From assembly GCF_040812015.1 (NCBI RefSeq), contig NZ_JBFNXJ010000022.1, positions 1 to 62,743 of the forward strand: 62,743 nucleotides of DNA. Direction: 5' to 3'. Origin of the DNA: Chitinivorax sp. PXF-14. Lineage in GTDB: Bacteria > Pseudomonadota > Gammaproteobacteria > Burkholderiales > SCOH01. A program made the position numbers and the translations under genes. This document shows, in pieces, positions 33,920-43,911 of this stretch; within the stretch, counting starts at the first letter, position 1, and each line of letters opens with the position of its first letter. The notes below the pieces were generated by a model. That model was given only the letters and a program-made list of their open reading frames with translations, was not told where the DNA came from and did no database searches.

Positions 33920-35485
33920 ATGACCGCCCCGCTGCTCGTCGCCAAGGCCGGCGATACCGACATCGAACTGCTGCCCGCGCTCGCCAACCGCCACGGCCTG
34001 ATCGCCGGCGCCACCGGCACCGGCAAGACCGTCACGCTCGCCCGCATGGCCGAGGCCTTCTCGCGCGCCGGCGTGCCGGTGTTCATGGCCGACGTGAAAA
34101 GTGATCTGTCGGGCGTGGCCGCGGTCGGCAGCGAGACGCCCAAGCTCAAGGCACGCCTCGCCCAGCTCGGCATCGGCGACTTCGGCTACGCCCCCTGCCC
34201 TGCCGCGTTCTGGGACGTGTTCGGCGACGCCGGCCACCCGGTGCGCGCCACCATCTCCGACATGGGACCGCTGCTGCTCGCGCGCCTGCTCAATCTCAAC
34301 GACACCCAGGCCGGCGTGCTGCAGATCATCTTCAAGGCTGCCGACGACAACGGCCTGTTGCTGCTCGACCTGAAGGACCTGCGCGCGATGGTGCAGTTCG
34401 TCGGCGACAACGCGAAGCAGTTCACCACGCAATACGGCAATGTCTCGGTCGCCTCGATCGGCGCGATCCAGCGCGGCCTCTTGAGCCTGGAGCAGGAAGG
34501 CGGCGAACGCTTCTTCGGCGAGCCGATGCTCGACATCAACGACCTGATGCAGACCGACGTCAACGGCCACGGCGTGATCAACGTGCTGGCGGCCGACAAG
34601 CTCTACCAATCGCCGCGTCTCTATTCGACCTTCCTGCTGTGGCTGCTGGCCGAGCTGTTCGAGCAACTGCCCGAGGTCGGCGACGTGGACAAGCCCAAGC
34701 TGGTGTTCTTCTTCGACGAGGCCCACCTGCTGTTCACCGACGCACCGAGCGCGCTGCTGCAGAAGATCGAGCAGGTGGTGCGGCTGATCCGCTCCAAGGG
34801 CGTGGGTGTGTATTTCGTCACGCAGAACCCGCTCGACGTGCCCGACACCGTGCTCGCCCAGCTCGGCAACCGCGTGCAGCACGCGCTGCGCGCCTTCACC
34901 CCGCGCGACCAGAAAGCCGTCGCCACCGCGGCCGAGACCATGCGCGCCAATCCTGCCTTCGATGCCGCGCAGGCGATCACCGAGCTGGCCGTGGGCGAGG
35001 CGCTGATCTCCTTCCTCGACGAGCAGGGCCGGCCGAACATGGTCGAGCGCGCACTGGTGATCCCGCCCGGCTGCCGCATCGGGCCCTTGAGCGGCGAGGA
35101 ACGCACGGCCGTGATCCAGTCCTCACTGGTGTACGGCCATTACGAACAGGCGCTCGACCGCGAATCGGCCTATGAAAAGCTGCGGGGCGGCGCCACCAGC
35201 GCAACACCCGCCGAGCCGCAGGCCCCCGGCACAGTGCAGCCCACATCGATCCCGACCCCGCCGCCAGCCAGCCCGGCGCCGGCGCAAGCGCCATCCGGCG
35301 GCATGTTCGACGGCCTCGGCGGCAAGCTCGGCGACATCCTGTTCGGCTACACCGGCCCGCGCGGCGGCCAGCACGACGGCGTGGTCCAGGCCGCCGCCAA
35401 GAGCATGGCGCGCTCGGTCGGCAGCGGCGTCGGCCGCGAGATCCTGCGCGGGGTGCTCGGGTCGATCATGGGTGGGAGAAAGTAG
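33920..35485 (+). CDS. HerA-like / DUF853 ATPase (YjgR family)
   Basis: A 521-residue P-loop ATPase of the HerA/FtsK superfamily. Walker A is GATGTGKT at residues 30-37; Walker B is [13 protein letters not shown] (about 256-268). Also typical are [26 protein letters not shown] (sensor motif) and [17 protein letters not shown]. The last 100 residues are a Pro/Ala linker and a Gly-rich tail. The family (YjgR in E. coli) is called a putative helicase or motor, but no DNA substrate is proven. The DUF853 C-terminus has no partner nuclease nearby, so it is not a HerA-NurA pair. The CGGAG site lies 12-13 bases before the ATG. Confidence 0.92.
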   Translation: MTAPLLVAKAGDTDIELLPALANRHGLIAGATGTGKTVTLARMAEAFSRAGVPVFMADVKSDLSGVAAVGSETPKLKARLAQLGIGDFGYAPCPAAFWDVFGDAGHPVRATISDMGPLLLARLLNLNDTQAGVLQIIFKAADDNGLLLLDLKDLRAMVQFVGDNAKQFTTQYGNVSVASIGAIQRGLLSLEQEGGERFFGEPMLDINDLMQTDVNGHGVINVLAADKLYQSPRLYSTFLLWLLAELFEQLPEVGDVDKPKLVFFFDEAHLLFTDAPSALLQKIEQVVRLIRSKGVGVYFVTQNPLDVPDTVLAQLGNRVQHALRAFTPRDQKAVATAAETMRANPAFDAAQAITELAVGEALISFLDEQGRPNMVERALVIPPGCRIGPLSGEERTAVIQSSLVYGHYEQALDRESAYEKLRGGATSATPAEPQAPGTVQPTSIPTPPPASPAPAQAPSGGMFDGLGGKLGDILFGYTGPRGGQHDGVVQAAAKSMARSVGSGVGREILRGVLGSIMGGRK

Positions 35486-35551
35486 GCAAGCAGGCATCTC
35501 CGTGAACATGCGCTATAACGGCAGGGTAGCCAATGCCTGCGGAGAATAGCC

Positions 35552-36208
35552 ATGGCCGACGACAGCAAGCCCAGCGGCAGTTGGTGGGCCACCCTGCCCG
35601 GCATCATCACCGCCTGTGGCGGGCTGATCGGTGCCGCGACGGCGATGATCGTCGCCTTGAACCAGGCGGGCCTGATCGGCAAGCAGGCCAGCAAGGAAGC
35701 CGCTCAGCAGCAGGTGGCGCCTGCGCCATCGCCGCAAGCCGGCACGGCTCCGGCGGAAGCTGCCCATGCGCCCGACCCCAAGCAGGCGGCGCTGCCTGCG
35801 TCCACCAGCACCACGGCGGACGGTGCGCCAGCGAGCGGCGCGCCGGCGGCGGCAGAGGCCACGCCCAGGCCGGCGGATACCGCCGAGTCCGCTGTCTCCA
35901 AGCCCACACCGGCCAATGGCCCGGTGGCGGGGCGCTACCTGGTGCGCATCGTGCTCAAGGGCGACCCCGCCACCTATTTCATCACGGCCGGGTACGACAT
36001 CGTCAGCGTGGCGGCGAATGCCGAACCGGCCCGCGTCGGGCAACGCACGCCACCGACGCTGAGTGGTTACGTCGGACATTTCCATATCGGCAGCAACGAT
36101 TACGAGGTCGACCGGCACGGCCAGATATGGCAGCTCACGGCGGCCGGTGAGCTGGCATCGGAAGCAGCCGGCCATGCCACGCGCCTGAAGCAAGCGTCCG
36201 GCGACTGA
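35552..36208 (+). CDS. Membrane-anchored protein with Ala/Pro linker, unknown function
   Basis: A 218-residue protein. After a short cytoplasmic start comes a membrane helix (about 13-40; LPGIITACGGLIGAATAMIVALN), then a long Ala/Pro/Thr-rich linker (about 50-125), then a C-terminal domain of about 90 residues (GRYLVRIVLKGDPATYFITAG, YVGHFHIGSNDYEVDRHGQIWQL). GGAG lies about 8 bases before the ATG. The C-terminal domain should be outside the cytoplasmic membrane. No family is recognised. It stands alone. Confidence 0.7.
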   Translation: MADDSKPSGSWWATLPGIITACGGLIGAATAMIVALNQAGLIGKQASKEAAQQQVAPAPSPQAGTAPAEAAHAPDPKQAALPASTSTTADGAPASGAPAAAEATPRPADTAESAVSKPTPANGPVAGRYLVRIVLKGDPATYFITAGYDIVSVAANAEPARVGQRTPPTLSGYVGHFHIGSNDYEVDRHGQIWQLTAAGELASEAAGHATRLKQASGD

Positions 36209-36266
36209 TGCCAGCCGGGCTCGGCAAGCCGCTACGTGTGGTCACAGCGGGAGATCGGCCGCCATG

Positions 36267-38420
36267 TCAGTTGCCCGCCACCTGGCGCTTGTAATCGTCG
36301 AGCGCCATCGGCCGGAAGAAGTGGTAGCCCTGGAACTCATTGACGCCCAGCTCGGCTAGCATGTCATGCTGGCTTGCGGTTTCCACGCCTTCGGCCACGG
36401 TGCGCATATTGAGCGCATCGGCGAGGTAGATGATGCTCGACAGCAGCGCCTTGGGGCGCGGGTCCGGGCTATCGATGTCGCGTACAAAACTGCGGTCGAT
36501 CTTGATCGTATGAAACGGCAGCTCGCGTAGATAGCTGAGCGAGGAATAGCCGGTGCCGAAGTCGTCCAGCGCGAGCCGGAAGCCGCGCCCCTCCAGCCTG
36601 CTCAACATGTGGCGCGCAACCGACAGGTTGCTCACCAGCGCCGATTCGGTCAGCTCGAGCTCGATCAGCCCGGCCGGCACGCCGTGGCGCTGGCAGGTGT
36701 CGACGAGATAGTCCTCGGTGGCGGGGTCGAGCACCTGTTTGGACGACAGGTTGACCGCCACGGGCAGCGGGATGCCCTGCTGATGCAGCCAGGCGGCGAG
36801 CTTCACGGCCTGGTCGATCGCATGGCGGCCGATGCTGCCGATCACGCCGATCTCCTCGGCCAGCGGGATGAAATAGGCCGGCGACACCATGCCGAAATCA
36901 CTGGTGTTCCAGCGGATCAACAGTTCCGTGCTGACGATCTGGCCGCTGCCGTCGACCTTGGGCTGGGCGACGAAATAGAAGGCACCGTGCTCGGCATCGA
37001 GCCGCAGCTGATTGCTGATCTGCACGCGGCGCAGCGTGCCTTCCTCGAGCTCGCTGCTGTACAAGGCATAGCGATTGCGGCCGGCCGCCTTGGCGGCATA
37101 CATGGCCGAATCGGCCCGGCGCAGCAGGGTGTTGGCATCCTTGCCGTCCGCCGGAGCGGTGGCGATGCCGATGCTGGTGGCGACGCGCAGCTGGTTGTGG
37201 CCAAGCTTGACCGGGATGGTCATGGTGTCGATGATGCGCCGCGCAGCGGCTATGGCCAGTGCCGCATCGCTGCCAGGCGCCAGCATGACCACGAACTCGT
37301 CGCCCCCCCAGCGGGCCAGCAGGTCTTCAGGCTGCAGCGCGGCCAGCAGCTTCCACGATACCTGGCGCAGGATGTCGTCGCCGGCATCGTGGCCAAAACT
37401 GTCGTTGACCTCCTTGAAGCCGTCGAGATCAAGGAACAGCAAGGCGAATGGCGTCTGCTCGTCCGCCTGTGCCAGACGCTGCTCCAGGCTTTGCTGGAAG
37501 CTCGCACGATTGGGCAGCTGCGTCAGCACGTCGACCTTGGCCAGGCGTTCGAGCTGGCGTGCCGCCACCTTGCGCTCGGTGACGTCGCGGATGGTCACGA
37601 TGAGCTGCGGCGGCGCGCTGTCAGACTGGCGGAATGGCGACACCGCGACTTCAACCGGTATCTGCTCGCCCCTCGCATTGGTAAGCCGCGTTTCTCCGGC
37701 CCAGCCCGTTTGCTGCGCCAGCCGGGTGCCGAACTCACCCAGCGGCAGGAAGCGATCAAGCCGCACATGCTCGCCCTCGAGTTGAGAGATCGGGCGGCCA
37801 ATCAGCCCGGCAAAGGCGGCGTTTGCCTCGACGATGCACCAGTCGGAGGCGGCGATGACCATTGCCTCGCGGGTGCTGGAAAAGGCATGGGCCATGAGCC
37901 GCAACGAGGCTTCGGAGCTGCGCTGGCGGCTGATGTCCTTGACCGTGCCGATGACACGCGTCGCCCAGCCGTCGTGATTGCGCTCCACGGCGCGTCCGCG
38001 CATGCGTATCCAGCGTGTCTTGTCGAGGTCGAGAAAGCGGAAGGCCGCGTCGAAATCGGGGGTATCGCCGCTCAGATGCAGACGCCAGGCCAGCAGCAAG
38101 GCGCCCTGGTCGTCGGCATGGACATGCTCGAGAGAGGACGCGAACGGCATGACCGGTATCGTCGACACCGAGGCATCGGACTGAAAGCGCTTGACCTCCA
38201 GCACGTCGCGCTCGGCAGACCATTCCCATATCCCCTCGCCGCTCGCCCACATCGCCAACTCAAGGCGGCGCTGCGACTCCGACGAGGTCTGCACGGCCTG
38301 GAACAACGCCAGGCTCTTGCTGTTGAGCAGGCTCTCGGCCTGCTTGCGTGCCTCGCGCTCACGTTGCAGCCGGCGCTCCAGCAGCGCGACGCGGGCTTCG
38401 AGGTCGTCTGGCTGACTCAT
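36267..38420 (-). CDS. PAS-GGDEF-EAL protein, probable H-NOX output
   Basis: A 717-residue cyclic-di-GMP protein. An N-terminal coiled coil (about 5-50) is followed by two PAS/PAC domains (about 60-170 and 175-300). The GGDEF domain has an intact motif at 372-376 (RWGGDEFVVML). The EAL domain keeps LELTES, DDFGTGYSS, KIDRSF and VAEGVE, but the signature is E499-L-L rather than EAL. The metal-binding Glu is kept, so phosphodiesterase activity remains possible. It begins 12 bases after the H-NOX gene on the same strand. In several bacteria H-NOX senses nitric oxide and controls an adjacent cyclase/phosphodiesterase, so that is the likely role. Confidence 0.92.
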   Translation of the reverse strand: MSQPDDLEARVALLERRLQREREARKQAESLLNSKSLALFQAVQTSSESQRRLELAMWASGEGIWEWSAERDVLEVKRFQSDASVSTIPVMPFASSLEHVHADDQGALLLAWRLHLSGDTPDFDAAFRFLDLDKTRWIRMRGRAVERNHDGWATRVIGTVKDISRQRSSEASLRLMAHAFSSTREAMVIAASDWCIVEANAAFAGLIGRPISQLEGEHVRLDRFLPLGEFGTRLAQQTGWAGETRLTNARGEQIPVEVAVSPFRQSDSAPPQLIVTIRDVTERKVAARQLERLAKVDVLTQLPNRASFQQSLEQRLAQADEQTPFALLFLDLDGFKEVNDSFGHDAGDDILRQVSWKLLAALQPEDLLARWGGDEFVVMLAPGSDAALAIAAARRIIDTMTIPVKLGHNQLRVATSIGIATAPADGKDANTLLRRADSAMYAAKAAGRNRYALYSSELEEGTLRRVQISNQLRLDAEHGAFYFVAQPKVDGSGQIVSTELLIRWNTSDFGMVSPAYFIPLAEEIGVIGSIGRHAIDQAVKLAAWLHQQGIPLPVAVNLSSKQVLDPATEDYLVDTCQRHGVPAGLIELELTESALVSNLSVARHMLSRLEGRGFRLALDDFGTGYSSLSYLRELPFHTIKIDRSFVRDIDSPDPRPKALLSSIIYLADALNMRTVAEGVETASQHDMLAELGVNEFQGYHFFRPMALDDYKRQVAGN

Positions 38421-38432
38421 GCGGCGATGCGC

Positions 38433-38975
38433 CTATTCTCGATGGACATCGAACACGATTCCCGGCTGCCCCTCGTGCATGCCCGCGCGCCGTGTCAACC
38501 GGTGCGGCACGCCGAAATGCCGGATGGCCCCCAGCATCAGCCCCTCGGCCAGCGCATCCATCTCCCGCGGTGATTGGTAGAACAGCGCGATATGATCGGG
38601 CGAGCGGCTCAGGATGGAGAAACGCGGCAGCTGGGCGTCCGGATAAAGCTTGCGCACCTCGACATGGATCTCGCCATCGATGCTGGCCAGGAAATCGAGC
38701 AGATTGGTGTGCCGCGAAAACATCTGCGGATACAACACGGTGAAACGCCCCAGCAGGTGCTCGCCGAAGGCCCGCACCAGATCGACCGCAGGCATCTGCG
38801 TCTGCGCCGACAACAGGCCGACCAGGCGCACGATCTCTTCGTGCGGGTAGTAGCCAACGGCCGTGTAGGCGCCGCCATGCGGCAGCTCGGCGGCAGACAG
38901 GATGGCGTCGGCCACCTCGGGGGAAAAACGGTCTTCGACCATTTCGATGAATTCGGTAAAAACCATGCCCAGCAT
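38433..38975 (-). CDS. H-NOX (heme NO-binding) sensor protein
   Basis: A 180-residue heme protein that binds nitric oxide. It has the family start (MLGMVFTEFIEMVEDRFSPE) and GGAYTAVGYYPHEE. The proximal heme ligand is His104 in SIDGEIHVEV. The YxSxR motif that holds the heme propionates is complete: Tyr133, Ser135, Arg137 (FYQSPRE). A distal Tyr typical of oxygen-binding members is not obvious, suggesting an NO sensor. It is followed 12 bases later by the PAS-GGDEF-EAL gene, the classic partner, linking NO to cyclic-di-GMP and biofilm control. Confidence 0.92.
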   Translation of the reverse strand: MLGMVFTEFIEMVEDRFSPEVADAILSAAELPHGGAYTAVGYYPHEEIVRLVGLLSAQTQMPAVDLVRAFGEHLLGRFTVLYPQMFSRHTNLLDFLASIDGEIHVEVRKLYPDAQLPRFSILSRSPDHIALFYQSPREMDALAEGLMLGAIRHFGVPHRLTRRAGMHEGQPGIVFDVHRE

Positions 38976-39197
38976 AGGTTTATTGCTCCGTCATGGGCTC
39001 CAACCGGGATCATAGACCATTCTCTTTCGAGGCGGGATACAGGGTATCCGCAGGTCGGCCGCCATCGCACGCCCATGCTCGAATCGCACGGTATAGGCCG
39101 GCGCCAAGCAGCGCGGTTTTGCAACTGGTGGTTTCAGCGACTGCCGCCTTGCCATCCCGCTGCTACACTGCCAGCCTCCCCTCTATCATCCACCGCC

Positions 39198-40094
39198 ATG
39201 ACCGACCACAAGCACGCACGCTCAGGCCTGCTCTATGCCTTCGGCGCCTACTTCTGCTGGGGCCTGTTCCCGCTGTACTGGAAGCCGATCCACCAGGTGC
39301 CGGCGCTGGAGATCCTGTCGCACCGCATCGCCTGGTCGCTTGTCTTCCTGGCCGGCGTGCTGCTCTGGAAGCGGCACGGAGACTGGCTGCCGGCGGCGCT
39401 CAGGCAGCCGCGCCTGGTGGCGGGCTTTGCCTTGTCGGCGGCGCTGCTGTCGGTGAACTGGTTTGTCTATATCTGGGCGGTGAACGCGGGGCACGTGATC
39501 GAATCGAGCCTCGGCTATTTCATCAACCCGCTGGTCAGCGTGCTGCTCGGCGGCCTCGTGCTGAAGGAAAGGCTGCGCCCGGTACAGAAGTTCGCCATCG
39601 GCCTCGCCACCGCCGGCGTGGCCTGGCTCACCTGGTCGGTCGGCGCGCTGCCGTGGATCGCGCTGGCACTGGCCTTCTCCTTCGGCGCCTACGGCTTGCT
39701 GCGCAAGATGGCACCGCTCGGCTCGCTCGAAGGCCTGACGCTGGAAACGCTCTTGATGGCCGCCCCCGCCATCGGCTACCTGCTCTGGCTCGAAAGCCAC
39801 GGCAGCGGCCACTTCGGCCACGACACCACGCTCACCAACACGATGCTGGCCGGTGCCGGCGTGGTCACCGCCATCCCGCTGCTGCTGTTCGGCGCCGGCG
39901 CCCGCCGCCTGTCGCTGACCACGCTCGGCCTGATGCAGTACATCGCCCCGACGCTGCAGTTCCTCATCGGCGTGTTCCTCTACCACGAGCCCTTCGCCGC
40001 CAGCAAACTGCTCGGCTTCGGCCTGATCTGGCTGGCGCTGCTCGTGTTCAGCGGCGAGGGCCTGTACCGCGCGCGGCAGCTGCCGCAGGGTTGA
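39198..40094 (+). CDS. rarD: RarD, EamA/DMT-superfamily permease
   Basis: A 298-residue inner-membrane protein with about 10 helices, close to the 296 residues of E. coli RarD. The opening SGLLYAFGAYFCWGLFPLYWKPIHQVPA.EILSHRI, the SVNWFVYIWAVN stretch, and SLGYFINPLVSVLLGGLVLKERLRP are family hallmarks. The substrate is not established. It stands alone with about 220 bases upstream; CCATG begins the gene and no strong ribosome site is seen. Confidence 0.93.
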   Translation: MTDHKHARSGLLYAFGAYFCWGLFPLYWKPIHQVPALEILSHRIAWSLVFLAGVLLWKRHGDWLPAALRQPRLVAGFALSAALLSVNWFVYIWAVNAGHVIESSLGYFINPLVSVLLGGLVLKERLRPVQKFAIGLATAGVAWLTWSVGALPWIALALAFSFGAYGLLRKMAPLGSLEGLTLETLLMAAPAIGYLLWLESHGSGHFGHDTTLTNTMLAGAGVVTAIPLLLFGAGARRLSLTTLGLMQYIAPTLQFLIGVFLYHEPFAASKLLGFGLIWLALLVFSGEGLYRARQLPQG

Positions 40095-40150
40095 CTGGTC
40101 GAAACTCAAGGCCGGATTGAAGCCTAATCCACCTTTCAGTCAAAGATGAC

Positions 40151-40681
40151 TCACTCGGAGAGAAGGACAGGAGACGGCGCAGCCTTAGCTCCTTCAGCCG
40201 TCGTGGGCATTGCGGGTGGGTTGATGGCATTGCGGATGGCTTCGTCGTCGGGCAAGGTTTTCACATTCCAGCGAACGACATTGATTCCGGCTGACTGCAA
40301 AGCCTTGTCTTTCTTCGCATCCGCCTGTTGGCGCTCGGGTTTAAGGTGGCTCGCATCGTCCAGCTCAACAACGCAAAGCACACTCGCGTCACGCCGGCAC
40401 ACCACAAAATCAGCGCTCATGCGATTGATGCGGTTGTTCCACTCCATGGCCTTGTGCCCCTTCCTGACGCCAAGCAGGCGCGAGAGCTGCACCTGAGCAA
40501 GTACGATGTGGTCCGGCAGCGCTTCGGTAAGACGAAAATACAAGACCTGTTCCGGCCCACTCATCACCTTCTTGGCATAGAACGGCCAGACTTCAGGAAG
40601 CCTGTTCTTCTTCGCGGCCATGGCCTTGGTAATCACGACGGCAACGGCAATCAACAGGAGCAGGGCAATCAGCAGTTTCAT
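40151..40681 (-). CDS. DUF2726 membrane-anchored protein
   Basis: A 176-residue protein with one N-terminal membrane helix (about 1-20; KLLIALLLLIAVAVVITKAM). A DUF2726 domain follows (about 40-150): LSRLLGV near the middle, SADFVVCRRDASVLCVVELDD, and DKALQSAGINVVRWNVKTLP. The D...ELDD layout and fold are like a divergent PD-(D/E)xK nuclease, so DUF2726 may cleave or bind nucleic acid at the membrane; activity is not proven. ATG 40681 begins just before the helix; ATG 40696 is an alternative. It faces rarD convergently. Confidence 0.75.
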   Translation of the reverse strand: MKLLIALLLLIAVAVVITKAMAAKKNRLPEVWPFYAKKVMSGPEQVLYFRLTEALPDHIVLAQVQLSRLLGVRKGHKAMEWNNRINRMSADFVVCRRDASVLCVVELDDASHLKPERQQADAKKDKALQSAGINVVRWNVKTLPDDEAIRNAINPPAMPTTAEGAKAAPSPVLLSE

Positions 40682-40798
40682 ATACGGCAAACCCATTACA
40701 AATACCGAATATTATCCGAGCACGTGGTGGCGCCATCGCTCCAACAAATTTATATTTTCTCTTTGCTCGAAGGAGAGGAGGCTCCACACGGCCCGCCA

Positions 40799-41029
40799 TC
40801 AAAGCGAAGCAGCAATCGTGATTGCGGTATGGAAGTTGCGCGCAACGGAGACGGGTTTGCCGCTGCGGTGGATGATGAATTCGTCCGGTTTCTGGTTGAC
40901 GTAGCGCACCGCCTCGATGCGTGCCTGGCGGCCACGATAGGCGATGCGCCATTCCGAGGGGCCGGTCTTGCTGACTTCGATGCCGGACAGGCCATCGCTA
41001 TGGTAGATGGCGGTGTCGTTGAGCTTCAT
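40799..41029 (-). CDS. Small hypothetical protein (76 aa)
   Basis: A 76-residue polar protein, mixed strand and helix by composition (LNDTAIYHSDGLSGIEV, EAVRYVNQKPDEFIIHRSGKPVSVARN). No signal or membrane segment. No good ribosome site is visible at ATG 41029, and the frame stays open upstream to 41167, so the protein could be longer (an ATG at 41107 gives 102 residues). The family is not recognised. It is divergent from the DUF1992 gene, whose ATG begins at 41167. Confidence 0.5.
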   Translation of the reverse strand: MKLNDTAIYHSDGLSGIEVSKTGPSEWRIAYRGRQARIEAVRYVNQKPDEFIIHRSGKPVSVARNFHTAITIAASL

Positions 41030-41166
41030 TCGGGCGGCGGCGTTACGGGCAGTGGAAAAGATAGGGTCGGCGCGCCAGGATTGGCCGTGGAGGCGGGGCC
41101 TGAGCATGCCTTGCCATTTTACCAAGCCCGGCGTAGCTTGAAATCCCCATATCCAGGCTTCATGCA

Positions 41167-41502
41167 ATGTTTTCCGTTTTCGACCGGATTGCCGAGCAGC
41201 GCATCCAGGAGGCGATCGGGCGCGGCGAGCTCGATAATCTGCCGTGCGCGGGCAAGCCGCTCGATCTCGACGACGACCGCATGGTGCCGACCGAGATCGA
41301 GGTCAGGCGCGACATCGCTGCGCTGATCGAGGCCCTGCTCCGGCTCGACGGTGGCGAGCGCTCGGCGGCGCTGCGCAAGCTAGAGCTGCTGCGACTGCGC
41401 CTGTCTGAATCGCGGCGCGGGCCATTGAGCGTGGCCGACAGCGACACCGATCAGCTACTCGACAGGCTGTCGGGCTCGGGCTCCGCTTCGTCGACGGGCT
41501 GA
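41167..41502 (+). CDS. DUF1992 (DnaJ-homologue subfamily C28-like) protein
   Basis: A 111-residue cytoplasmic protein. FDRIAEQRIQEAIGRGELDNLPCAGKPLDLDDD is the hallmark of DUF1992, found in bacteria and in a eukaryotic DnaJ-like protein. The bacterial function is unknown. Helical regions follow, then a Ser/Gly-rich tail. Its last 52 bases overlap the end of the convergent ABC exporter gene. Confidence 0.85.
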   Translation: MFSVFDRIAEQRIQEAIGRGELDNLPCAGKPLDLDDDRMVPTEIEVRRDIAALIEALLRLDGGERSAALRKLELLRLRLSESRRGPLSVADSDTDQLLDRLSGSGSASSTG

Positions 41503-43265
41503 AGCGTGCCATTGGCGAACTGCAGCGCCGCCAGCTCAGCGTAGAGCGGCGAGCGTTCGAGCAGCTCGCGGTGCGTGCCCTCGGCGACGATGCGGCCGGC
41601 GTCCATCACCACGATGCGGTCGGCCTGCTGCACGGTCGCCAGCCGGTGCGCGATCACCAGCGTGGTGCGGTCTTTCGCCGCATTGTCGAGCGCCTGCTGC
41701 ACCAGCCGCTCGCTGGCCGCATCGAGCGCGCTGGTGGCCTCGTCGAGCAGCAGGATCGGCGGGTTCTTGAGAATGGCGCGCGCAATCGCGATGCGCTGGC
41801 GCTGGCCGCCCGAGAGCCGCACGCCGCGCTCGCCGAGAAAGGTGTGGTAGCCGTCCGGCAGCATCTCGATGAAGTCGGCCGCGGCCGCCATCTTCGCGGC
41901 GATCCTGACCTCCTCTTCGCTGGCGAACGGGTTGCCGTAGCGGATGTTGTCGAGCACGCTGCCGGCGAACACCACCGTATCCTGCAGCACGACGCCGACC
42001 TGGCGGCGCAGATCATGGAACGCCACCTGCGGCAGCGCCGTGCCGTTGAGCCGGATCTCGCCCGATTGCGGGTCGTAGAAACGCAGCAGCAGCTGGAACA
42101 GCGTGGTCTTGCCGGCGCCCGACGGGCCGACGATGGCCACATGCTCGCCGTGGCACACCGTCAGCGAGAAATCCTGCAGCGCCGGGCTATTGGGCCGCGA
42201 CGGGTAATGGAAACCGACGCGGTCGAAGACGATGCCGGCGCCCTCGGCCGGGATGGGCCGGGTCGGCTGCGCTTCGGCCACCGGCGAGGCCACCGCGAGC
42301 AGCTGCATCAGCCGCTCGGTGGCGCCGGCCGCGCGCTGCAGGTCGCCCCACACCTCGGCGATGGCGCCGATCGCGCCGGCCGTGACCACGGCGTAGAGGA
42401 TGAACTGCGACAGCTCGCCGGCCGTCATGCGGCCCGCCAGCACCGCCTGCGCGCCGAGCCACAGCACAAAGACGATGGCGGCGAATACCAGCACGATCAC
42501 CACCACGGTGAGCCAGGCACGCGCACGGATGCGCGCCAGCGCGGTGCCAAAAGCGCTCTCCACCGAGGCGCCGAAACGCCGCATCTCGTGCGGCTCCTGC
42601 GTGAAGGCCTGCACCGTCGGCATGGCGTTGAGAATCTCGCCGGCCATGGCTGAGGCATCCGCCACGCGGTCCTGGCTGGCTTTCGACAGCTTGCGCACGC
42701 GCCGGCCGAAGATCAGGATCGGCGCGATCACCACCACCAGCGTGGCGAGGATGTAGCCAGTCAGTACGGGGCTGGTGACGGCCAGCATGACGATGCCGCC
42801 GGCGAGCAGGAAGAAGTTGCGCAGCCCCATCGACAGGCTGGTGCCGACCACGGTCTGGATCAGCGTGGTATCGGTGGTCAGCCGCGACAGCACTTCGCCG
42901 GTCTGCGTGGTTTCGAAGAACTGCGGGCTCATGCCGAGCACGTGGTCGTACACCGCGCGGCGGATGTCGGCAGTGACGCGTTCGCCGAGCCAGGACACGA
43001 GGTAGAAGCGCATCGCCGTGGCAAACGCGAGCACCAGCGAAACGCCGAACAGCGCGATGAAATACTGGTCGATATGGCCGCTCCGGCTGGTGGCGAAGCC
43101 CTTGTCAATGAGGAAGCGGAACGCCACCGGCAGCGCCAGCGTGGCGCCGGCCGCGACGCTGAGTGCCGCGAAGGCCAGCAGCCAGCGGCCCAGGTAGGGC
43201 CGGAGAAAGGGCCCGAGGCCGAGCAGGGGCGAGAAGCGGCGTGTCGGTGCGGTCGAAGGGCTCAT
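41451..43265 (-). CDS. MsbA/LmrA-like ABC exporter, fused membrane and ATPase domains
   Basis: A 604-residue half-transporter that works as a homodimer in the inner membrane. Residues about 20-310 hold six membrane helices (ABC type-1 exporter fold; [39 protein letters not shown] is characteristic). The ATPase domain has Walker [10 protein letters not shown]-loop, signature [14 protein letters not shown], Walker [13 protein letters not shown] and the H-loop [10 protein letters not shown], all intact. Export of lipids or drugs is expected, but the substrate is unknown. An additional, probably separate, lipid A flippase MsbA may exist elsewhere. It is convergent with DUF1992 (52-base overlap). 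Confidence 0.92.
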   Translation of the reverse strand: MSPSTAPTRRFSPLLGLGPFLRPYLGRWLLAFAALSVAAGATLALPVAFRFLIDKGFATSRSGHIDQYFIALFGVSLVLAFATAMRFYLVSWLGERVTADIRRAVYDHVLGMSPQFFETTQTGEVLSRLTTDTTLIQTVVGTSLSMGLRNFFLLAGGIVMLAVTSPVLTGYILATLVVVIAPILIFGRRVRKLSKASQDRVADASAMAGEILNAMPTVQAFTQEPHEMRRFGASVESAFGTALARIRARAWLTVVVIVLVFAAIVFVLWLGAQAVLAGRMTAGELSQFILYAVVTAGAIGAIAEVWGDLQRAAGATERLMQLLAVASPVAEAQPTRPIPAEGAGIVFDRVGFHYPSRPNSPALQDFSLTVCHGEHVAIVGPSGAGKTTLFQLLLRFYDPQSGEIRLNGTALPQVAFHDLRRQVGVVLQDTVVFAGSVLDNIRYGNPFASEEEVRIAAKMAAAADFIEMLPDGYHTFLGERGVRLSGGQRQRIAIARAILKNPPILLLDEATSALDAASERLVQQALDNAAKDRTTLVIAHRLATVQQADRIVVMDAGRIVAEGTHRELLERSPLYAELAALQFANGTLQPVDEAEPEPDSLSSS

Positions 43266-43316
43266 GGGGCGGCGGGTACGGTGGATGGCAAGGAAGACGC
43301 CATCATACCGCGCGCG

Positions 43317-43889
43317 TCACGGCGCCAGCATGTCGAGCGTCGCCACAATGGCGCAGCCGCCGTCCTCGCACACGAGCTCGCAGGTTTCGCCGGCCGCCAG
43401 CACCAGCAGGCTACCGGACTGCGGCGCGGCCTGCTCGCCGCGCCAGCTTCCACGATGCAGATAGGCCAGCACCGCCGATGTGCCGCCGAGTGCCAGGCGT
43501 CCGCCGGCAGCGACATCGACAGCGTGCAGCGCCAGCCGCCCCCAGTCGCGCGCCACCATGGCGTTGAAGTCGCGCACCGGCCCGCCGAGCAGGCGGCACG
43601 CCACCGGTATCTCGCCGGCGAACTCGACGGGCTGCAACAGGCGATCGAGCCGCGTCTCGGGGCCATCGGCGAAACGCAGCGCAACGCCGTCGCCATCGAG
43701 CAGCAGCAAGGTGCGGTCAATGCCGGGGAAGGCCGAGAACGGCCCGCCCTGCTCGACACGGGCGATCGACAGGCGCAGCGCGAAGCCAGCCGGGTCGCTC
43801 GGGTACGGCAAGCGGTACAGCTCGCGGGTGGTGCCGCCGCCGTTTTTCCAGGGCATGTCGCGGTAGTCGGCGGGGGTCAGCAGTTGCAT
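43317..43889 (-). CDS. HutD-family cupin protein
   Basis: A 190-residue protein of the HutD/YdhH family. The first residues QLLTPADYRDMPWKNGGGTTRELYR are the family signature, followed by two beta-barrel (cupin-like) halves: GPFSAFPGIDRTLLLLDGDGV and PVRDFNAMVARDWGRL. HutD is linked to histidine use in pseudomonads, where it may bind formylglutamate; no hut genes are here, so the role is uncertain. GAGG precedes ATG 43889 by about 7 bases, favouring this start over 43940. It ends 51 bases upstream of the exporter start, same strand. Confidence 0.85.
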   Translation of the reverse strand: MQLLTPADYRDMPWKNGGGTTRELYRLPYPSDPAGFALRLSIARVEQGGPFSAFPGIDRTLLLLDGDGVALRFADGPETRLDRLLQPVEFAGEIPVACRLLGGPVRDFNAMVARDWGRLALHAVDVAAGGRLALGGTSAVLAYLHRGSWRGEQAAPQSGSLLVLAAGETCELVCEDGGCAIVATLDMLAP

Positions 43890-43911
43890 GGCGGCCTCGG
43901 TGGGTGCGGGC

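Noticed and set aside
33920..35485. HerA-NurA or HerA-based phage-defence system
   Set aside because: The ATPase is of the DUF853/YjgR type, and its neighbours are unrelated small envelope proteins with no nuclease or SIR2 partner.
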